From assembly GCF_024494725.1 (NCBI RefSeq), contig NZ_JANHDK010000001.1:310001-374000 (forward strand): a stretch of 64,000 nucleotides of DNA, written 5' to 3'. The notes under the pieces are model-generated. The model was not told the origin of the DNA. It did not search any database and saw only the letters and a list, made by a program, of their open reading frames with translations. Positions 34,048-42,331 of this stretch are shown piece by piece (positions within the stretch are counted from its first letter, which is position 1; each line of letters starts with the position of its first letter). Made by a program: the position numbers and the translations under genes. The stretch is from Haloplanus ruber. Lineage in GTDB: Archaea > Halobacteriota > Halobacteria > Halobacteriales > Haloferacaceae.

Positions 34048-34787
34048 CGGCACGGATCGAGCGGGCGCGCGCGGCCGTCGCCGAGGAGCGATCCTGTGTC
34101 GCGGCGGAGCGTGACGCCTTCGCGGCGTTCGACCGGCAGGTCGCCGGGATATCGACCGTCGCGGCACCGACGACGCCGCCACTACTGACCGACCACCAGG
34201 GGTCGGGGCGGTCGCTGGAACGCGTCCGCGGAGCCTACGAGGCGACGGTAATGAGCGTCCCACACTACGAGGCGGAGTACGGCGACACGGTGGCCGAGAG
34301 CCTCGCGGCGGAGTTCGGTGACGATCTCGCGGCGGCGCTCGTCGGCGGGTCGGCGCTGACGCCGGAGTTCCGCGACGCCGTCCGGGCGGCGACGGACGCC
34401 GCCGAACACGAACGTGAGGCGTTTCTCGACGTCCTGGACCGCGAGGACGCCTCGCTCGCCCGTGCGGTGGACGACCTGTCGACGATCCGGGCCGATCTCG
34501 TCGCCCTCGACGACCGGCCGCTGTCCGCGCGGTCGTTCGACGACCTGCGCGACCTGTGGGACGCCGTCTGCGACATCGAGGCGCGAATCGACGGTCTCGG
34601 GATGCGTCGCCAGGAGACGATTCGGGGGCGGCGGAGCGAACTCCCGGGCGTCCCGACGGATCTGGCGGAGTACCTCTACGCCGACTGCCCGGCGAACTAT
34701 CCGGTCCTCGCGGCGGTCGCGGATCTCGGGCGCGAGACGGGGCGCGCCCGTCGCCGAGTCGAGCGGCGACTCGCCACGACTGCCTGA
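34044..34787 (+). CDS. DUF7260-like helical protein
   Basis: The 247-residue, almost entirely helical acidic protein begins MTARIERARAAVAEERSCVAAERDAFAAFD. Internal segments include PHYEAEYGDTVAESLAAEFG and SARSFDDLRDLWDAVCDIEARIDGL, and the end has LAEYLYADCPANYPVLAAVADL. I recall this layout as the haloarchaeal DUF7260 family; function is unknown. No signal or membrane helix is present. It overlaps the stop of the 37-residue ORF by 4 bases. Helical bundles of this size could act as sensors or adaptors, but nothing shows which. Confidence 0.8.
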   Translation: MTARIERARAAVAEERSCVAAERDAFAAFDRQVAGISTVAAPTTPPLLTDHQGSGRSLERVRGAYEATVMSVPHYEAEYGDTVAESLAAEFGDDLAAALVGGSALTPEFRDAVRAATDAAEHEREAFLDVLDREDASLARAVDDLSTIRADLVALDDRPLSARSFDDLRDLWDAVCDIEARIDGLGMRRQETIRGRRSELPGVPTDLAEYLYADCPANYPVLAAVADLGRETGRARRRVERRLATTA

Positions 34788-34848
34788 CCCGGCCCCGTCG
34801 CCGGTCCGACGGGAAACGTTGAGGTGTCGCCCTCCCGGAAGAGACGAT

Positions 34849-35949
34849 ATGCGACCCGAAGATCTGCGCGCGGAGATTCCTGCCCTCGACCGTGGCGTCT
34901 ACTTCAACACCGGCGCGTCGGGGCCGGCCCCACGGCGCGTCGTCGAGGCGGCCGGTGACTTTCTCGAACATCACGAGTACGTTGCCCCCGTCGCGGAGGG
35001 GGCCTATCCGGCGGCCTTCGAGACGTTCGAGGAGACCCGCGAGATTGTCGCCGACTTTCTCGGCGCCGACGCCGCGGAGATTGCACTCACCGAGAGCACG
35101 GCCGACGGGATTGCCCGCGTCGCCGCGGCCGTCGACTGGACCCCCGGCGACGTCGTCGTCCGTACCGACCTCGAACACTCCGCGGGGGTCGTCCCCTGGT
35201 GGAACCTGCGGGAGCAAGGCGTCGAGGTTCGCGTCCTCGACACCGATGCCGGTCGCCTCGACCTCGACGCCCTCGCCGAGGCCGTCGCCGACGCACGCTT
35301 ACTCTGTCTGAACTCCATCACCTGGAACTACGGGACGCGACTGCCGATCACCGACATCGTCGACATCGCCCACGCACACGACACCCTCGTGTTGGTCGAC
35401 GGCGTCCAGTCGCCGGGACAGGTCCCCGTCGACGTACACGAGTGGGGGGCGGACTTCGTCGCCGCCGCCGGTCACAAGTGGCTCCTCGGACCCTGGGGCG
35501 CCGGCTTCCTCTATGTCGACCGGTCGGTGGCCGACGACCTCACGCCGGGGGTCGCCGGCTATCGAAGCGTCGCGGATCCCGCGGCCACCGACCTGTCGCT
35601 GAAGGACGGCGCCCCACGACTGGAGGTAGGCACCACGTCGCCGGCGCCGTATCGCGGGCTGATCGAGGCCATCGAGATGATCGAGGCGATTGGATACGAC
35701 ACCATTACCGGTCGGATCGAACGCCTGACCGACCGCCTGAAGGCGGGACTCGGCGACCGACTGCTCAGCCCCCGCGCGTACGAATCGGGGCTCGTCACCT
35801 TCGACGCCGACGACCCCGAGGCGCTGGTCGACCGCCTCGCCGACGAGGGGGTTCACATCCGATCACTTCCCGATCCCGACGCGGTGCGGGCGTCGGTCCA
35901 TGTCTTCAACACCGCCGAGGACGTCGACGCGTTGCTCGACGCGCTGTGA
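34849..35949 (+). CDS. Class V aminotransferase (cysteine desulfurase-like)
   Basis: The 366-residue PLP enzyme has the internal Lys at K210 in AAAGHKWLLGPWGAGFLYVD, the PLP-facing VLVDGVQSPGQVPVD, and STADGIARVA near 84. The opening IPALDRGVYFNTGASGPAPRRV is typical of the SufS/CsdA-like group. No catalytic Cys loop is clear, so it may be a selenocysteine-lyase-like or ergothioneine/isopenicillin-epimerase-type relative. Start 34849 is chosen because the upstream frame is a shadow of the previous gene. Confidence 0.9.
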   Translation: MRPEDLRAEIPALDRGVYFNTGASGPAPRRVVEAAGDFLEHHEYVAPVAEGAYPAAFETFEETREIVADFLGADAAEIALTESTADGIARVAAAVDWTPGDVVVRTDLEHSAGVVPWWNLREQGVEVRVLDTDAGRLDLDALAEAVADARLLCLNSITWNYGTRLPITDIVDIAHAHDTLVLVDGVQSPGQVPVDVHEWGADFVAAAGHKWLLGPWGAGFLYVDRSVADDLTPGVAGYRSVADPAATDLSLKDGAPRLEVGTTSPAPYRGLIEAIEMIEAIGYDTITGRIERLTDRLKAGLGDRLLSPRAYESGLVTFDADDPEALVDRLADEGVHIRSLPDPDAVRASVHVFNTAEDVDALLDAL

Positions 35950-35973
35950 CCGCCACCGGCTGTCGACCACGAC

Positions 35974-35981
35974 GATATTTA
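35974..35981 (+). promoter_or_regulatory. TATA-like box of the PH-domain pair, with Shine-Dalgarno downstream
   Basis: GATATTTA is centred about 28 bases before an ATG at 36006 that opens an 8-codon ORF (MARQEGRR), whose TGA overlaps the true ATG at 36029. Inside this mini-ORF is AGGAGGG (36016-36022), 6 bases before 36029, a good Shine-Dalgarno site. The transcript therefore has both a leaderless ATG and an SD-led start. Confidence 0.5.
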
Positions 35982-36028
35982 CCGCGCGGACGGCTACGAA
36001 TCGGCATGGCACGCCAGGAGGGCCGCCG

Positions 36029-36490
36029 ATGAACCGACTCCACCCGCGGGTGCGCGTCGTCTGGGCCGCCCAAGCCGCCGTCGCCGCCGCCGTTCTCACG
36101 ACGATCACCGTCGCCGTCGACCGGTTGGCGGTCGATCTTCCGGGCTGGGCGCCGCCGGCCGTCCTCGTGGTCGTCCTCGGCGTCGGTGTCAGCCTCGCGC
36201 TCGCCCGCTATCGAGTCTGGCGCTACGAGGTTCGCGACGACGCGCTCTATCTCGAACGTGGCATCTTCACCCGCGTTCGGACGGTCGTCCCCTTCGTCCG
36301 CCTCCAACACGTCGACTCCTCACGTGGGCCCGTCGAGCGCCTCCTCGGGCTGGCGAGCGCCGTCGTCTACACCGCCGGATCGCGAGGGGCCGACGTGCGG
36401 ATTCCAGGGCTGACACCCGCCGGAGCCGACGACCTGCGGGAGCGGCTGAAGCGACTCGCCATCCGCGCCGAGGGCGAAGACGCCGTATGA
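36029..36490 (+). CDS. PH-domain (YdbS-like) membrane protein
   Basis: The 153-residue protein has two N-terminal membrane helices (about 10-60). One bacterial PH (bPH2) domain follows: VWRYEVRDDALYLERGIFTRVRTVVPFVRLQHVDSSRGPVERLLGL, then VVYTAGSRG. A Shine-Dalgarno AGGAGGG stands 6 bases before the ATG. It overlaps the next gene by 4 bases; such YdbS/YdbT pairs are common and act together at the membrane. Their role is unknown, with export or secretion proposed in some bacteria. Confidence 0.9.
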   Translation: MNRLHPRVRVVWAAQAAVAAAVLTTITVAVDRLAVDLPGWAPPAVLVVVLGVGVSLALARYRVWRYEVRDDALYLERGIFTRVRTVVPFVRLQHVDSSRGPVERLLGLASAVVYTAGSRGADVRIPGLTPAGADDLRERLKRLAIRAEGEDAV

Positions 36491-38016
36491 AGCTCTCCCC
36501 GCTTTCGGTTCCCTACCGGGTGGTCGAGCGCGGTGCCAGCGTCGTCTTCACCGCTGCCATCCTCTTCTCGGGGGCCTCCGCCGCCTTCGGCCCCGCCGGC
36601 GGCCCTATCGCCGTCGCGCTGGTCGGCCTCGGACTGCTTGGCCTCGTCGCCTACGAGGTGACGTACTACCGCCGATTCGCGTACGCCCTCGACGAAGAGA
36701 CGCTCGACATTCGGTCGGGAGTCATCTCCCGCCGAAACCGCGAAATTCCGCTGAGACGGGTCCAGAACGTCGACATCAGCCGCAACGTCGTCCAGCGGGC
36801 GCTGGGTATCGCCGTCGTCGACTTCGAGACGGCAGGCGGGAGCGAGACGGAGGCGTCGCTTCGGTTTGTCGCGTTCGAGGAGGCAAAGCGCCTCCAGGGT
36901 GAGATCGGTCGCCTGAAACGCGGCGAGGCAGCGGACGACGAAGGTGCGGGTCCGGCGACGACCGAACTGTTCGCGCTCGCGCCGAGAGAACTCGCCTTGG
37001 TCGGGGCGCTGTCGTTCGATGCCCGCGTCCCGGGACTCCTGATTCTCCTGCTCTCCGGGAGCGTCCCCGCCCTGTCGTCGCTGCTGCCCGCCGGGTCGGG
37101 ACGGCTCCTCCTCGCCGCGGGGGTCGTCGCGCTCGCTCTCGGGGTCGTCCTCGTGGCGTGGGCGGCCGGCGCCGTCGTGGCCGTTCTCAACTACTACGAC
37201 TTCCGGCTGACGCGAGTCGGGGACGAACTGCAGTACGAGCGCGGCCTCCTCCGGCGATACGACGGGTCGATCCCCCTCGATAAGGTGCAGACGCTGACGG
37301 TGACCGACAACCCACTCAAACGGGCCTTCGGCTACGCGGCGCTCCGCATCGAGACGGCGGGCTACGCCCCCGGATCGGGGCTGGGCGAGGGCGGATCGGA
37401 GGCGGCCGTCCCGCTGGCGACCCGCGACCGCGTGTTCGACCTCGCCAACCACATCGAGACCTTCGGCTCGCCGGCCTTCGAGCGGCCGCCGCGACGGGTC
37501 CGAAGCCGGTACGCGATCCGCTATCTCATCGCCGCCGGCGTTCTCGTCGGTCTCCTCTACGGCGCGGATCTCCTCGTGGCGAGGTCGATTCCGTGGTACG
37601 GTCCCGCGGCGCTTGCCCTCCTCGCGCCGGTCGCCGCCCACCTCAAGTGGAAACACCGTGGCTACTGGCTCGGCGAGGACCACCTCGTCACCCGCAACGG
37701 CGTCCTCCGGCGACGGATCAAGGTCGTTCCCTACTACCGAGTGCAGACGGTGATCGACACGCGGACGGTGTTTCAGCGGCGCTGGGGGGTGGCGACCGTC
37801 ACGGCCGACACCGCGGGGTCGCTCTCGCTGACCGGCCACGACGCCGCCGCCGTCGACGTCGACGCCGCAACGGCCGAACGCCTCCGAACGACCCTCGACA
37901 CCCGGCTCCGAACGGCACTCGCCACACGACGCGGGTGGGTCGACGACGCGGACGACGCGGACGAGAACCTCGGTTCCGACGCCGGCGCGGGCACCGAAGA
38001 CGAGACCGACCCCTGA
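36487..38016 (+). CDS. Triple PH-domain (YdbT-like) membrane protein
   Basis: The 509-residue protein carries three bPH2 domains separated by pairs of membrane helices. The domains centre on ALDEETLDIRSGVISRRNREIPLRRVQNVD, DELQYERGLLRRYDGSIPLDKVQTL, and DHLVTRNGVLRRRIKVVPYYRVQTV. Each has the RxxPL or VPYYRVQ pattern leading into a paired FExAG-type strand. Its start overlaps the YdbS-like gene by 4 bases, so both are made together. The C-terminal 35 residues are acidic. Confidence 0.92.
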   Translation: MKLSPLSVPYRVVERGASVVFTAAILFSGASAAFGPAGGPIAVALVGLGLLGLVAYEVTYYRRFAYALDEETLDIRSGVISRRNREIPLRRVQNVDISRNVVQRALGIAVVDFETAGGSETEASLRFVAFEEAKRLQGEIGRLKRGEAADDEGAGPATTELFALAPRELALVGALSFDARVPGLLILLLSGSVPALSSLLPAGSGRLLLAAGVVALALGVVLVAWAAGAVVAVLNYYDFRLTRVGDELQYERGLLRRYDGSIPLDKVQTLTVTDNPLKRAFGYAALRIETAGYAPGSGLGEGGSEAAVPLATRDRVFDLANHIETFGSPAFERPPRRVRSRYAIRYLIAAGVLVGLLYGADLLVARSIPWYGPAALALLAPVAAHLKWKHRGYWLGEDHLVTRNGVLRRRIKVVPYYRVQTVIDTRTVFQRRWGVATVTADTAGSLSLTGHDAAAVDVDAATAERLRTTLDTRLRTALATRRGWVDDADDADENLGSDAGAGTEDETDP

Positions 38017-38022
38017 CTCACC

Positions 38023-38775
38023 TCACTCCGTCCGTGGGACGGCCGCGGCGCCGACGAGGAAAAACGCGGCCGCGAGCACCGCGAGGACGAGGAGAGGGCC
38101 GGTCGGATCGCCGCCAGCGGCGGCGGCCCGCACGCCTCGTGAGAAGTACGTCAGGGGCGAGAACGCCGTCACCGGTTGGAACCACGCCGGCAGCATCGAC
38201 GGCGGGACGAACGTCTCCGAGAGCGCCCAGACGGGCAGCGCCACGGAGTTACTGGCGGCGATGACGCCGTCTTGGGAGCCGGCGAGGCGGCCGATGATCG
38301 CCCCCAGCCCACAGAACAGCGCGACGCCGACGACCACCAGTGGGATGAGCGCCCCCAGCGCGGGACCGACGACCACCTCGGTCCCCGTCACGGCGAGGAC
38401 GAGGACGAACAGAAGCAGCCCCGCGAGGCCGATGATGGCGACGTTGACGAGCGTGTGCGCGAGGAGCCACTCCCAGCGGCGAAGCGGCGTCGTCGACAGC
38501 TTTTCGAACCGGTTGCCGTCCCGATGGCGCGCAATCGTGCTTCCGACCCGCGACAGCGGTGTGAACACGACGACGACGGCGAGGTATCCCGGGAGGTAGA
38601 AGGCTGGCTCTCGGGCGAAGAGGCCGCCGCCCGTCGGTCGCGTCCCCACGAGCGCCCCGAAGATCAGGATGAGGAGGACGGGAAAGAAGAAGGTGAAAAA
38701 GACGGCCGTCTTCCGGCGAACGAACGCCTGAAGCGCAGCACGGAACGTGGCGCCGATCCGTCGGCGTCGGCTCAT
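38023..38775 (-). CDS. ABC-2 type permease
   Basis: The 250-residue protein has six membrane helices. It starts RRIGATFRAALQAFVRRKTAVFFTFFFPVLL, the usual ABC-2 opening. The loop RHRDGNRFEKLSTTPLRRWEWLLAHTL matches the coupling-helix region, and PVWALSETFVPPSMLPAWFQPVTAFSPLTYFSRGVR is the ABC-2 permease signature before the last helix. Translation is coupled to the ATPase upstream by a 4-base overlap. The cargo is unknown; lipids, drugs and polysaccharides are all exported by this family. Confidence 0.93.
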   Translation of the reverse strand: MSRRRRIGATFRAALQAFVRRKTAVFFTFFFPVLLILIFGALVGTRPTGGGLFAREPAFYLPGYLAVVVVFTPLSRVGSTIARHRDGNRFEKLSTTPLRRWEWLLAHTLVNVAIIGLAGLLLFVLVLAVTGTEVVVGPALGALIPLVVVGVALFCGLGAIIGRLAGSQDGVIAASNSVALPVWALSETFVPPSMLPAWFQPVTAFSPLTYFSRGVRAAAAGGDPTGPLLVLAVLAAAFFLVGAAAVPRTE

Positions 38776-39719
38776 CCCTCCACCTCCGTCTCCACGTCGG
38801 TCCGCTCGGATGGAGCGAACGACTCGCCGGTCAATCGGAGGTAGACGTCCGCCAGATCAGGTTCGGCCCACGTGAACGACTCGACGTCGACGCCGGCCGC
38901 TTCCAGCCGCGCGACCACGTCGCCCACGTCGGCGAGTGCGACGTCACGAACGGCCAGGCGGCCGTCGTGTTCGACCACCTCGGCGTCGAGGGCGGCCGCG
39001 AGCGCCTCGCGGTCGGCGGGACGCGACGCCTCGACGACGAGGCGGCTGTCGCCGCCGTGTTCGGCGATCAGCGACTCGGGGGTGCCGACGGCGACGAGGC
39101 GGCCATCGCGCAGCAGCCCCACGCGGTCGGCGAGGCGTTCGACCTCGCCCATCGAGTGACTGGTGAGCAAGACGGTGGTGCCGCCGGCCGCCAGGTCGTC
39201 GATCAGTCGCCACAGCGACCGCCGACCCGCGGGGTCGATGCCGGTCGTCGGCTCGTCGAGGAAGAGCACGTCGGGGTCGTTCACGAGCGCCGTGCCGACG
39301 CAGGCGCGGCGCTGTTGGCCGCCCGAGAGGTTCTCGTACCAAGTGTCGGCGTCGTCGGCCAGTCCCACGTCGTCGAGGACGGCCTCGACGGACCGTGCGT
39401 GGTCGTAGAGGCCGGCGTAGTAGGCGACCAGTTCGCGGGCGGTGAGCCGATCCGCCGGGTGAAAGGACTGTGGGAGCAACCCCACGCGGGCGTGGTCGAC
39501 CTCGTCGGGCGGGACGCCGAGCACGCCGACCGACCCCTCACAGCGCGTCGTGCCAGTGAGCGCCCGCACCAGTGTGGTCTTCCCGGCGCCGTTCGGGCCG
39601 ACCAAGCCGAACACCTCGCCTCCCGTGATCGACAGTGAGACACCATCCAGAGCGACCACGTCGCCGTAGCGTTTGCGTACGTCGTCGGCGACGAGCGCTG
39701 CCGCCTCTGCCTCGGCCAT
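38772..39719 (-). CDS. ABC exporter ATP-binding protein
   Basis: The 315-residue ATPase has Walker A GPNGAGKT, Q-loop LLPQSFH, signature LSGGQQRR, Walker B VLFLDEPTTGIDP and H-loop TSHSMGEVERL. After the nucleotide-binding core a C-terminal domain of about 90 residues (LVVEASRPADREALAAALDAEV) matches the regulatory extension of the drug/NatA-type subgroup. It is the first gene of the two-gene unit with the ABC-2 permease. Confidence 0.94.
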   Translation of the reverse strand: MAEAEAAALVADDVRKRYGDVVALDGVSLSITGGEVFGLVGPNGAGKTTLVRALTGTTRCEGSVGVLGVPPDEVDHARVGLLPQSFHPADRLTARELVAYYAGLYDHARSVEAVLDDVGLADDADTWYENLSGGQQRRACVGTALVNDPDVLFLDEPTTGIDPAGRRSLWRLIDDLAAGGTTVLLTSHSMGEVERLADRVGLLRDGRLVAVGTPESLIAEHGGDSRLVVEASRPADREALAAALDAEVVEHDGRLAVRDVALADVGDVVARLEAAGVDVESFTWAEPDLADVYLRLTGESFAPSERTDVETEVEG

Positions 39720-39758
39720 GTTCCACGGTCGTAGGGGTGGCGGCCTAAGGGTTCCCTT

Positions 39759-39992
39759 TCAGACCCGGTCGCGAACCGCCGCGACCAACTCGTCGACGTC
39801 GTAGTCGCCGTCGGCGTCCTTATCGTAGATCTGCTCGCCGTCGACGCGCACTCGGAAGACGCCCTTTTCGCCGGTTTCGAGCGTCACGGCGTCGAGGTCC
39901 TCACCGAGCGACGTCAACAGCGCGTGCTGGATCGCTTCCGCGCGGTCGAGAAAGCCGCACGGAACGCAGTACTCGATGACCACGTCTGTCAT
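39759..39992 (-). CDS. SelW/Rdx-family thioredoxin-like protein
   Basis: The 77-residue protein begins MTDVVIEYCVPCGFLDRAEAI, with a redox CVPC at the start of the first helix. ETGEKGVFRVRVDGEQIYDK follows; GxFxVxxDG is the family strand pair. Prokaryotic SelW-like (Rdx) proteins have Cys where the animal protein has selenocysteine. Probable role is thiol redox exchange with an unknown partner. An upstream 13-codon extension is not family-like. Confidence 0.9.
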   Translation of the reverse strand: MTDVVIEYCVPCGFLDRAEAIQHALLTSLGEDLDAVTLETGEKGVFRVRVDGEQIYDKDADGDYDVDELVAAVRDRV

Positions 39993-40046
39993 GGTCGTTC
40001 GTTCGGGAAGTGCGGAGTTAAATCCCAGCACTGGCGTCGCCGCCGA

Positions 40047-41198
40047 TCAGCCTTCGATCCGCGTGTGGCCCGTTCGGCGGCGCTCGACGAACGCCCAGTC
40101 GATATCGACCCCGAGGCCGGGGCCACCGGGGACGGCCATCCGTCCGTCGTCGTCGACCGACTCCGGTTCACCCTCGAACCCTTGGTTCAGGATCCAGTTG
40201 CTTCCGAGGTTGAGTAGGCCGTGTTCGAAGAAACTAGCGTTTCTGAGCGCGCTCATCAGGTGCATGTGTGCGGGGCCGCCGAGCAGGAGTTCGACGTCGA
40301 GACCGAACGACTCGACGGTCTCTGCAATCTTGAGCGCGCCAGTGATGCCGCCGTCGAGGTGTGCACTCGCACGCACGAGGTCGGTCGCCTCGGTGGCGAG
40401 GCTGTTGGCCACGCCGTAGGGACCGGTTCGGACGTGTTCGAGGCCGAGCATCGGTGTATCGAGTTCTGCGACGAGTTTTCGGACGGCCCGCTCGCTCACG
40501 CCACCGTCGTGGAAGGGGTCCTCGTACCAGCGGAAGTCGAGGTCGTCGAGCGCCCGTCCCACTTCGAGGGCGTCGGCGTAGGTCTGGTAGAGGCTGGAGG
40601 CGTCGAGCATGAGCGCCATCCGGTCGCCGACCCGGTCTGCGAGCGCCTCGCAGATGGCGATGTCGACGTCGGGACGGACCTCGGGGTGACCGTGGAATTT
40701 GAACCCGTCGTAGCCACGGTCGAGACACTCGGCGGCAAAATCGGCGAAGGCCTCCGGGCCGTCGAGGCCGCCGTTATCGTCGACGAAGGTCGTCGAGGCG
40801 TACGTCGGGAGAACGTCGCGCCCCCCGCCGAGGAGCGTCGAGACGCTCGCGTCGTGGTGGGCGCCGGCCAGGTCCCAGAGCGCGATGTCGATTGGGCCGA
40901 CGCCGAGGTGGTCGGTGTGGCGAAGTGCTCGCCAGCAGTCCTGCCAGATCGCCCGTCGTTCGAGCGGGTCCCGCCCCAGGACGTGCTCCTCGGCCACCAT
41001 CCGGATCTGGGCGACCATCGGGGGTGTGAACGCGAACCCGCGGTAGTGACCCTCGGTACCGTCGGCGGTGCGGATCGTCAGCACGAAGCCGGGCGGTTCG
41101 AGCGTGGAGTCAGGATCGTACACCCAGTTGCCCCCGACGGTCCCCGTCCGCTCAGCCGCGTAGTCGAACGCGTGGATCTCGATTTCGTTGATGCGCAT
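40047..41198 (-). CDS. Enolase-superfamily (mandelate racemase/MLE-like) sugar-acid dehydratase or epimerase
   Basis: The 383-residue protein begins MRINEIEIHAFDYA and has an N-terminal capping domain. A barrel follows with GYDGFKFHGHPEV (Lys and His in the usual KxK/KxH place), LMLDASSLY (metal Asp), RWYEDPFH (metal Glu) and MLGLEHVRTGPYG (third metal Glu followed by His). The KxH and the Glu-His differ from menC in this window. The combination suggests the mandelate racemase or sugar-acid dehydratase side. Substrate is unknown. The long N-terminal extension in frame is rejected. Confidence 0.85.
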   Translation of the reverse strand: MRINEIEIHAFDYAAERTGTVGGNWVYDPDSTLEPPGFVLTIRTADGTEGHYRGFAFTPPMVAQIRMVAEEHVLGRDPLERRAIWQDCWRALRHTDHLGVGPIDIALWDLAGAHHDASVSTLLGGGRDVLPTYASTTFVDDNGGLDGPEAFADFAAECLDRGYDGFKFHGHPEVRPDVDIAICEALADRVGDRMALMLDASSLYQTYADALEVGRALDDLDFRWYEDPFHDGGVSERAVRKLVAELDTPMLGLEHVRTGPYGVANSLATEATDLVRASAHLDGGITGALKIAETVESFGLDVELLLGGPAHMHLMSALRNASFFEHGLLNLGSNWILNQGFEGEPESVDDDGRMAVPGGPGLGVDIDWAFVERRRTGHTRIEG

Positions 41199-41268
41199 CG
41201 GCGGCACGTCGGGGCCAGAACGCAAAGAGTTTGTGACGCACCCACACACTGCGGGCCGGAGTGCGGTC

Positions 41269-41424
41269 TTACTCCGGCCGCGGTCGGCTCAGGTTCTGCA
41301 ACACGCCGTTGCACTCCGGACAGGCGCTCGGCGACGACGCGCTACAGAGTCGCTCGCCACACTCCCGACACTCGTACAACTGTTCGTCCAGATCACAGGG
41401 GGCCGGATCGGATGGTGTTGGCAT
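41269..41424 (-). CDS. 51-residue rubrerythrin-like zinc-ribbon protein
   Basis: The ORF begins MPTPSDPAPCDLDEQLYECREC. It has two CxxC knuckles, CREC and CPEC, 13 residues apart, with three further cysteines (C10, C27, C35). This matches the haloarchaeal mini-proteins named rubrerythrin-like domain. They have the rubredoxin-like end of rubrerythrin but no di-iron helices, so the likely role is metal binding or electron transfer. It lies between the enolase-superfamily gene and a divergent DUF5518 gene. A GTATAG box near 41463-41469 on this strand could be its promoter. Confidence 0.85.
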   Translation of the reverse strand: MPTPSDPAPCDLDEQLYECRECGERLCSASSPSACPECNGVLQNLSRPRPE

Positions 41425-41543
41425 TCTTATACGAACTTGCGCGTGACGAATGTTAACTCTTGTCTATACTTTGGTAGAGTGGACGTTCGTCAGGTTCGGG
41501 CGGGAGCGACCGATTTTTGTGTCGGTGGCGTGACGTTCCGACG

Positions 41544-41984
41544 ATGTCCCCACGTGGTCCCCTCCAACTCTCCGCGACGTGGACGTACGCCATCGTCGGC
41601 GGCGTCGCATCGATTCCGCTGACCGTCGGTGCCTACTGGCTGTCGGGCACGGGCAGCGAGTTCTCGCTCAACATGGTGATCCTCGGCGGCCTGTTCGCCG
41701 GCTATCTCGCCTCCGGATCGGCCGCCGACGGCACTGCCGCCGGCGTCCGGGCCGGGGTGATCGGATCGGCGCCGGGCGTCGTCTGGATACTGGCCGAGGC
41801 GGTTCCCGCCGCCCTCGCGGCCGGGGGTCCGACCACCTTCCGCGTCGCCGCGGTGGGTCTCGCCGTCGGGCTTGGCGTCCTGCCGCCGATTATCGGCGCT
41901 GTCGGTGGGTTCGTCGGCGGAAAGATCGGCGGCTGGCTGGCCGGGAAGACCGGCCGTCGACCGCCGTCGGCCGTCGGGAACTAG
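41544..41984 (+). CDS. DUF5518-family membrane protein
   Basis: The 146-residue protein has four hydrophobic segments: WTYAIVGGVASIPLTVGAYWL, a glycine-rich pair around MVILGGLFAGYLASG, AGVIGSAPGVVWIL, and a GxxxG-rich last helix VGGFVGGKIGGWL. This alternation is typical of the haloarchaeal DUF5518 family. CGATTTTTGT at 41511-41520 gives a leaderless start at 41544. The last 4 bases overlap the end of the convergent rnp2 gene. Function is unknown. Confidence 0.85.
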   Translation: MSPRGPLQLSATWTYAIVGGVASIPLTVGAYWLSGTGSEFSLNMVILGGLFAGYLASGSAADGTAAGVRAGVIGSAPGVVWILAEAVPAALAAGGPTTFRVAAVGLAVGLGVLPPIIGAVGGFVGGKIGGWLAGKTGRRPPSAVGN

Positions 41985-42331
41985 CGATACTTCGCCGTAC
42001 AGCCACGGAGCGTGCCCGAGACACCCCGGACGTGTACGCCGACCGACTCGCCGCCCACCTCGGTCACGCAGGCGAGCGCCGCCCGCGCCGGTCGTACCTC
42101 GCCGTGGCGGGCGCGAACGGCCGCCGTCCCCTCGCCCGCGCCACTATCGAAGGAGAAGCGAAGTACCCGGAGGTCTGCGTCCGCGCTCCCGGCGTCGCCG
42201 AGCAGATTGCCCGCGGCGTACCACACCGCCCGCTGGAAGTCACTCCGGTCGAGCGACGCACCGGGACGAGTCTCTACGGCCACCGCGAGGTAGCGCCACC
42301 GCGGCCGAAGGTGCTTTGGAAGGTGCTTCAT
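41981..42331 (-). CDS. rnp2: Ribonuclease P protein component 2 (Pop5/Rpp14 family)
   Basis: The 116-residue protein begins MKHLPKHLRPRWRYLAVAVE, the Pop5 opening. DFQRAVWYAAGNLLGDAG and LRVLRFSFDSGAGEGTAAVRARHGEV follow as in family strands. With Rpp30 it forms a heterotetramer that activates the RNase P RNA for tRNA 5' processing. Its start overlaps the rnp3 stop by 4 bases. The RNase P RNA gene itself was not found in the window. Confidence 0.92.
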   Translation of the reverse strand: MKHLPKHLRPRWRYLAVAVETRPGASLDRSDFQRAVWYAAGNLLGDAGSADADLRVLRFSFDSGAGEGTAAVRARHGEVRPARAALACVTEVGGESVGVHVRGVSGTLRGCTAKYR

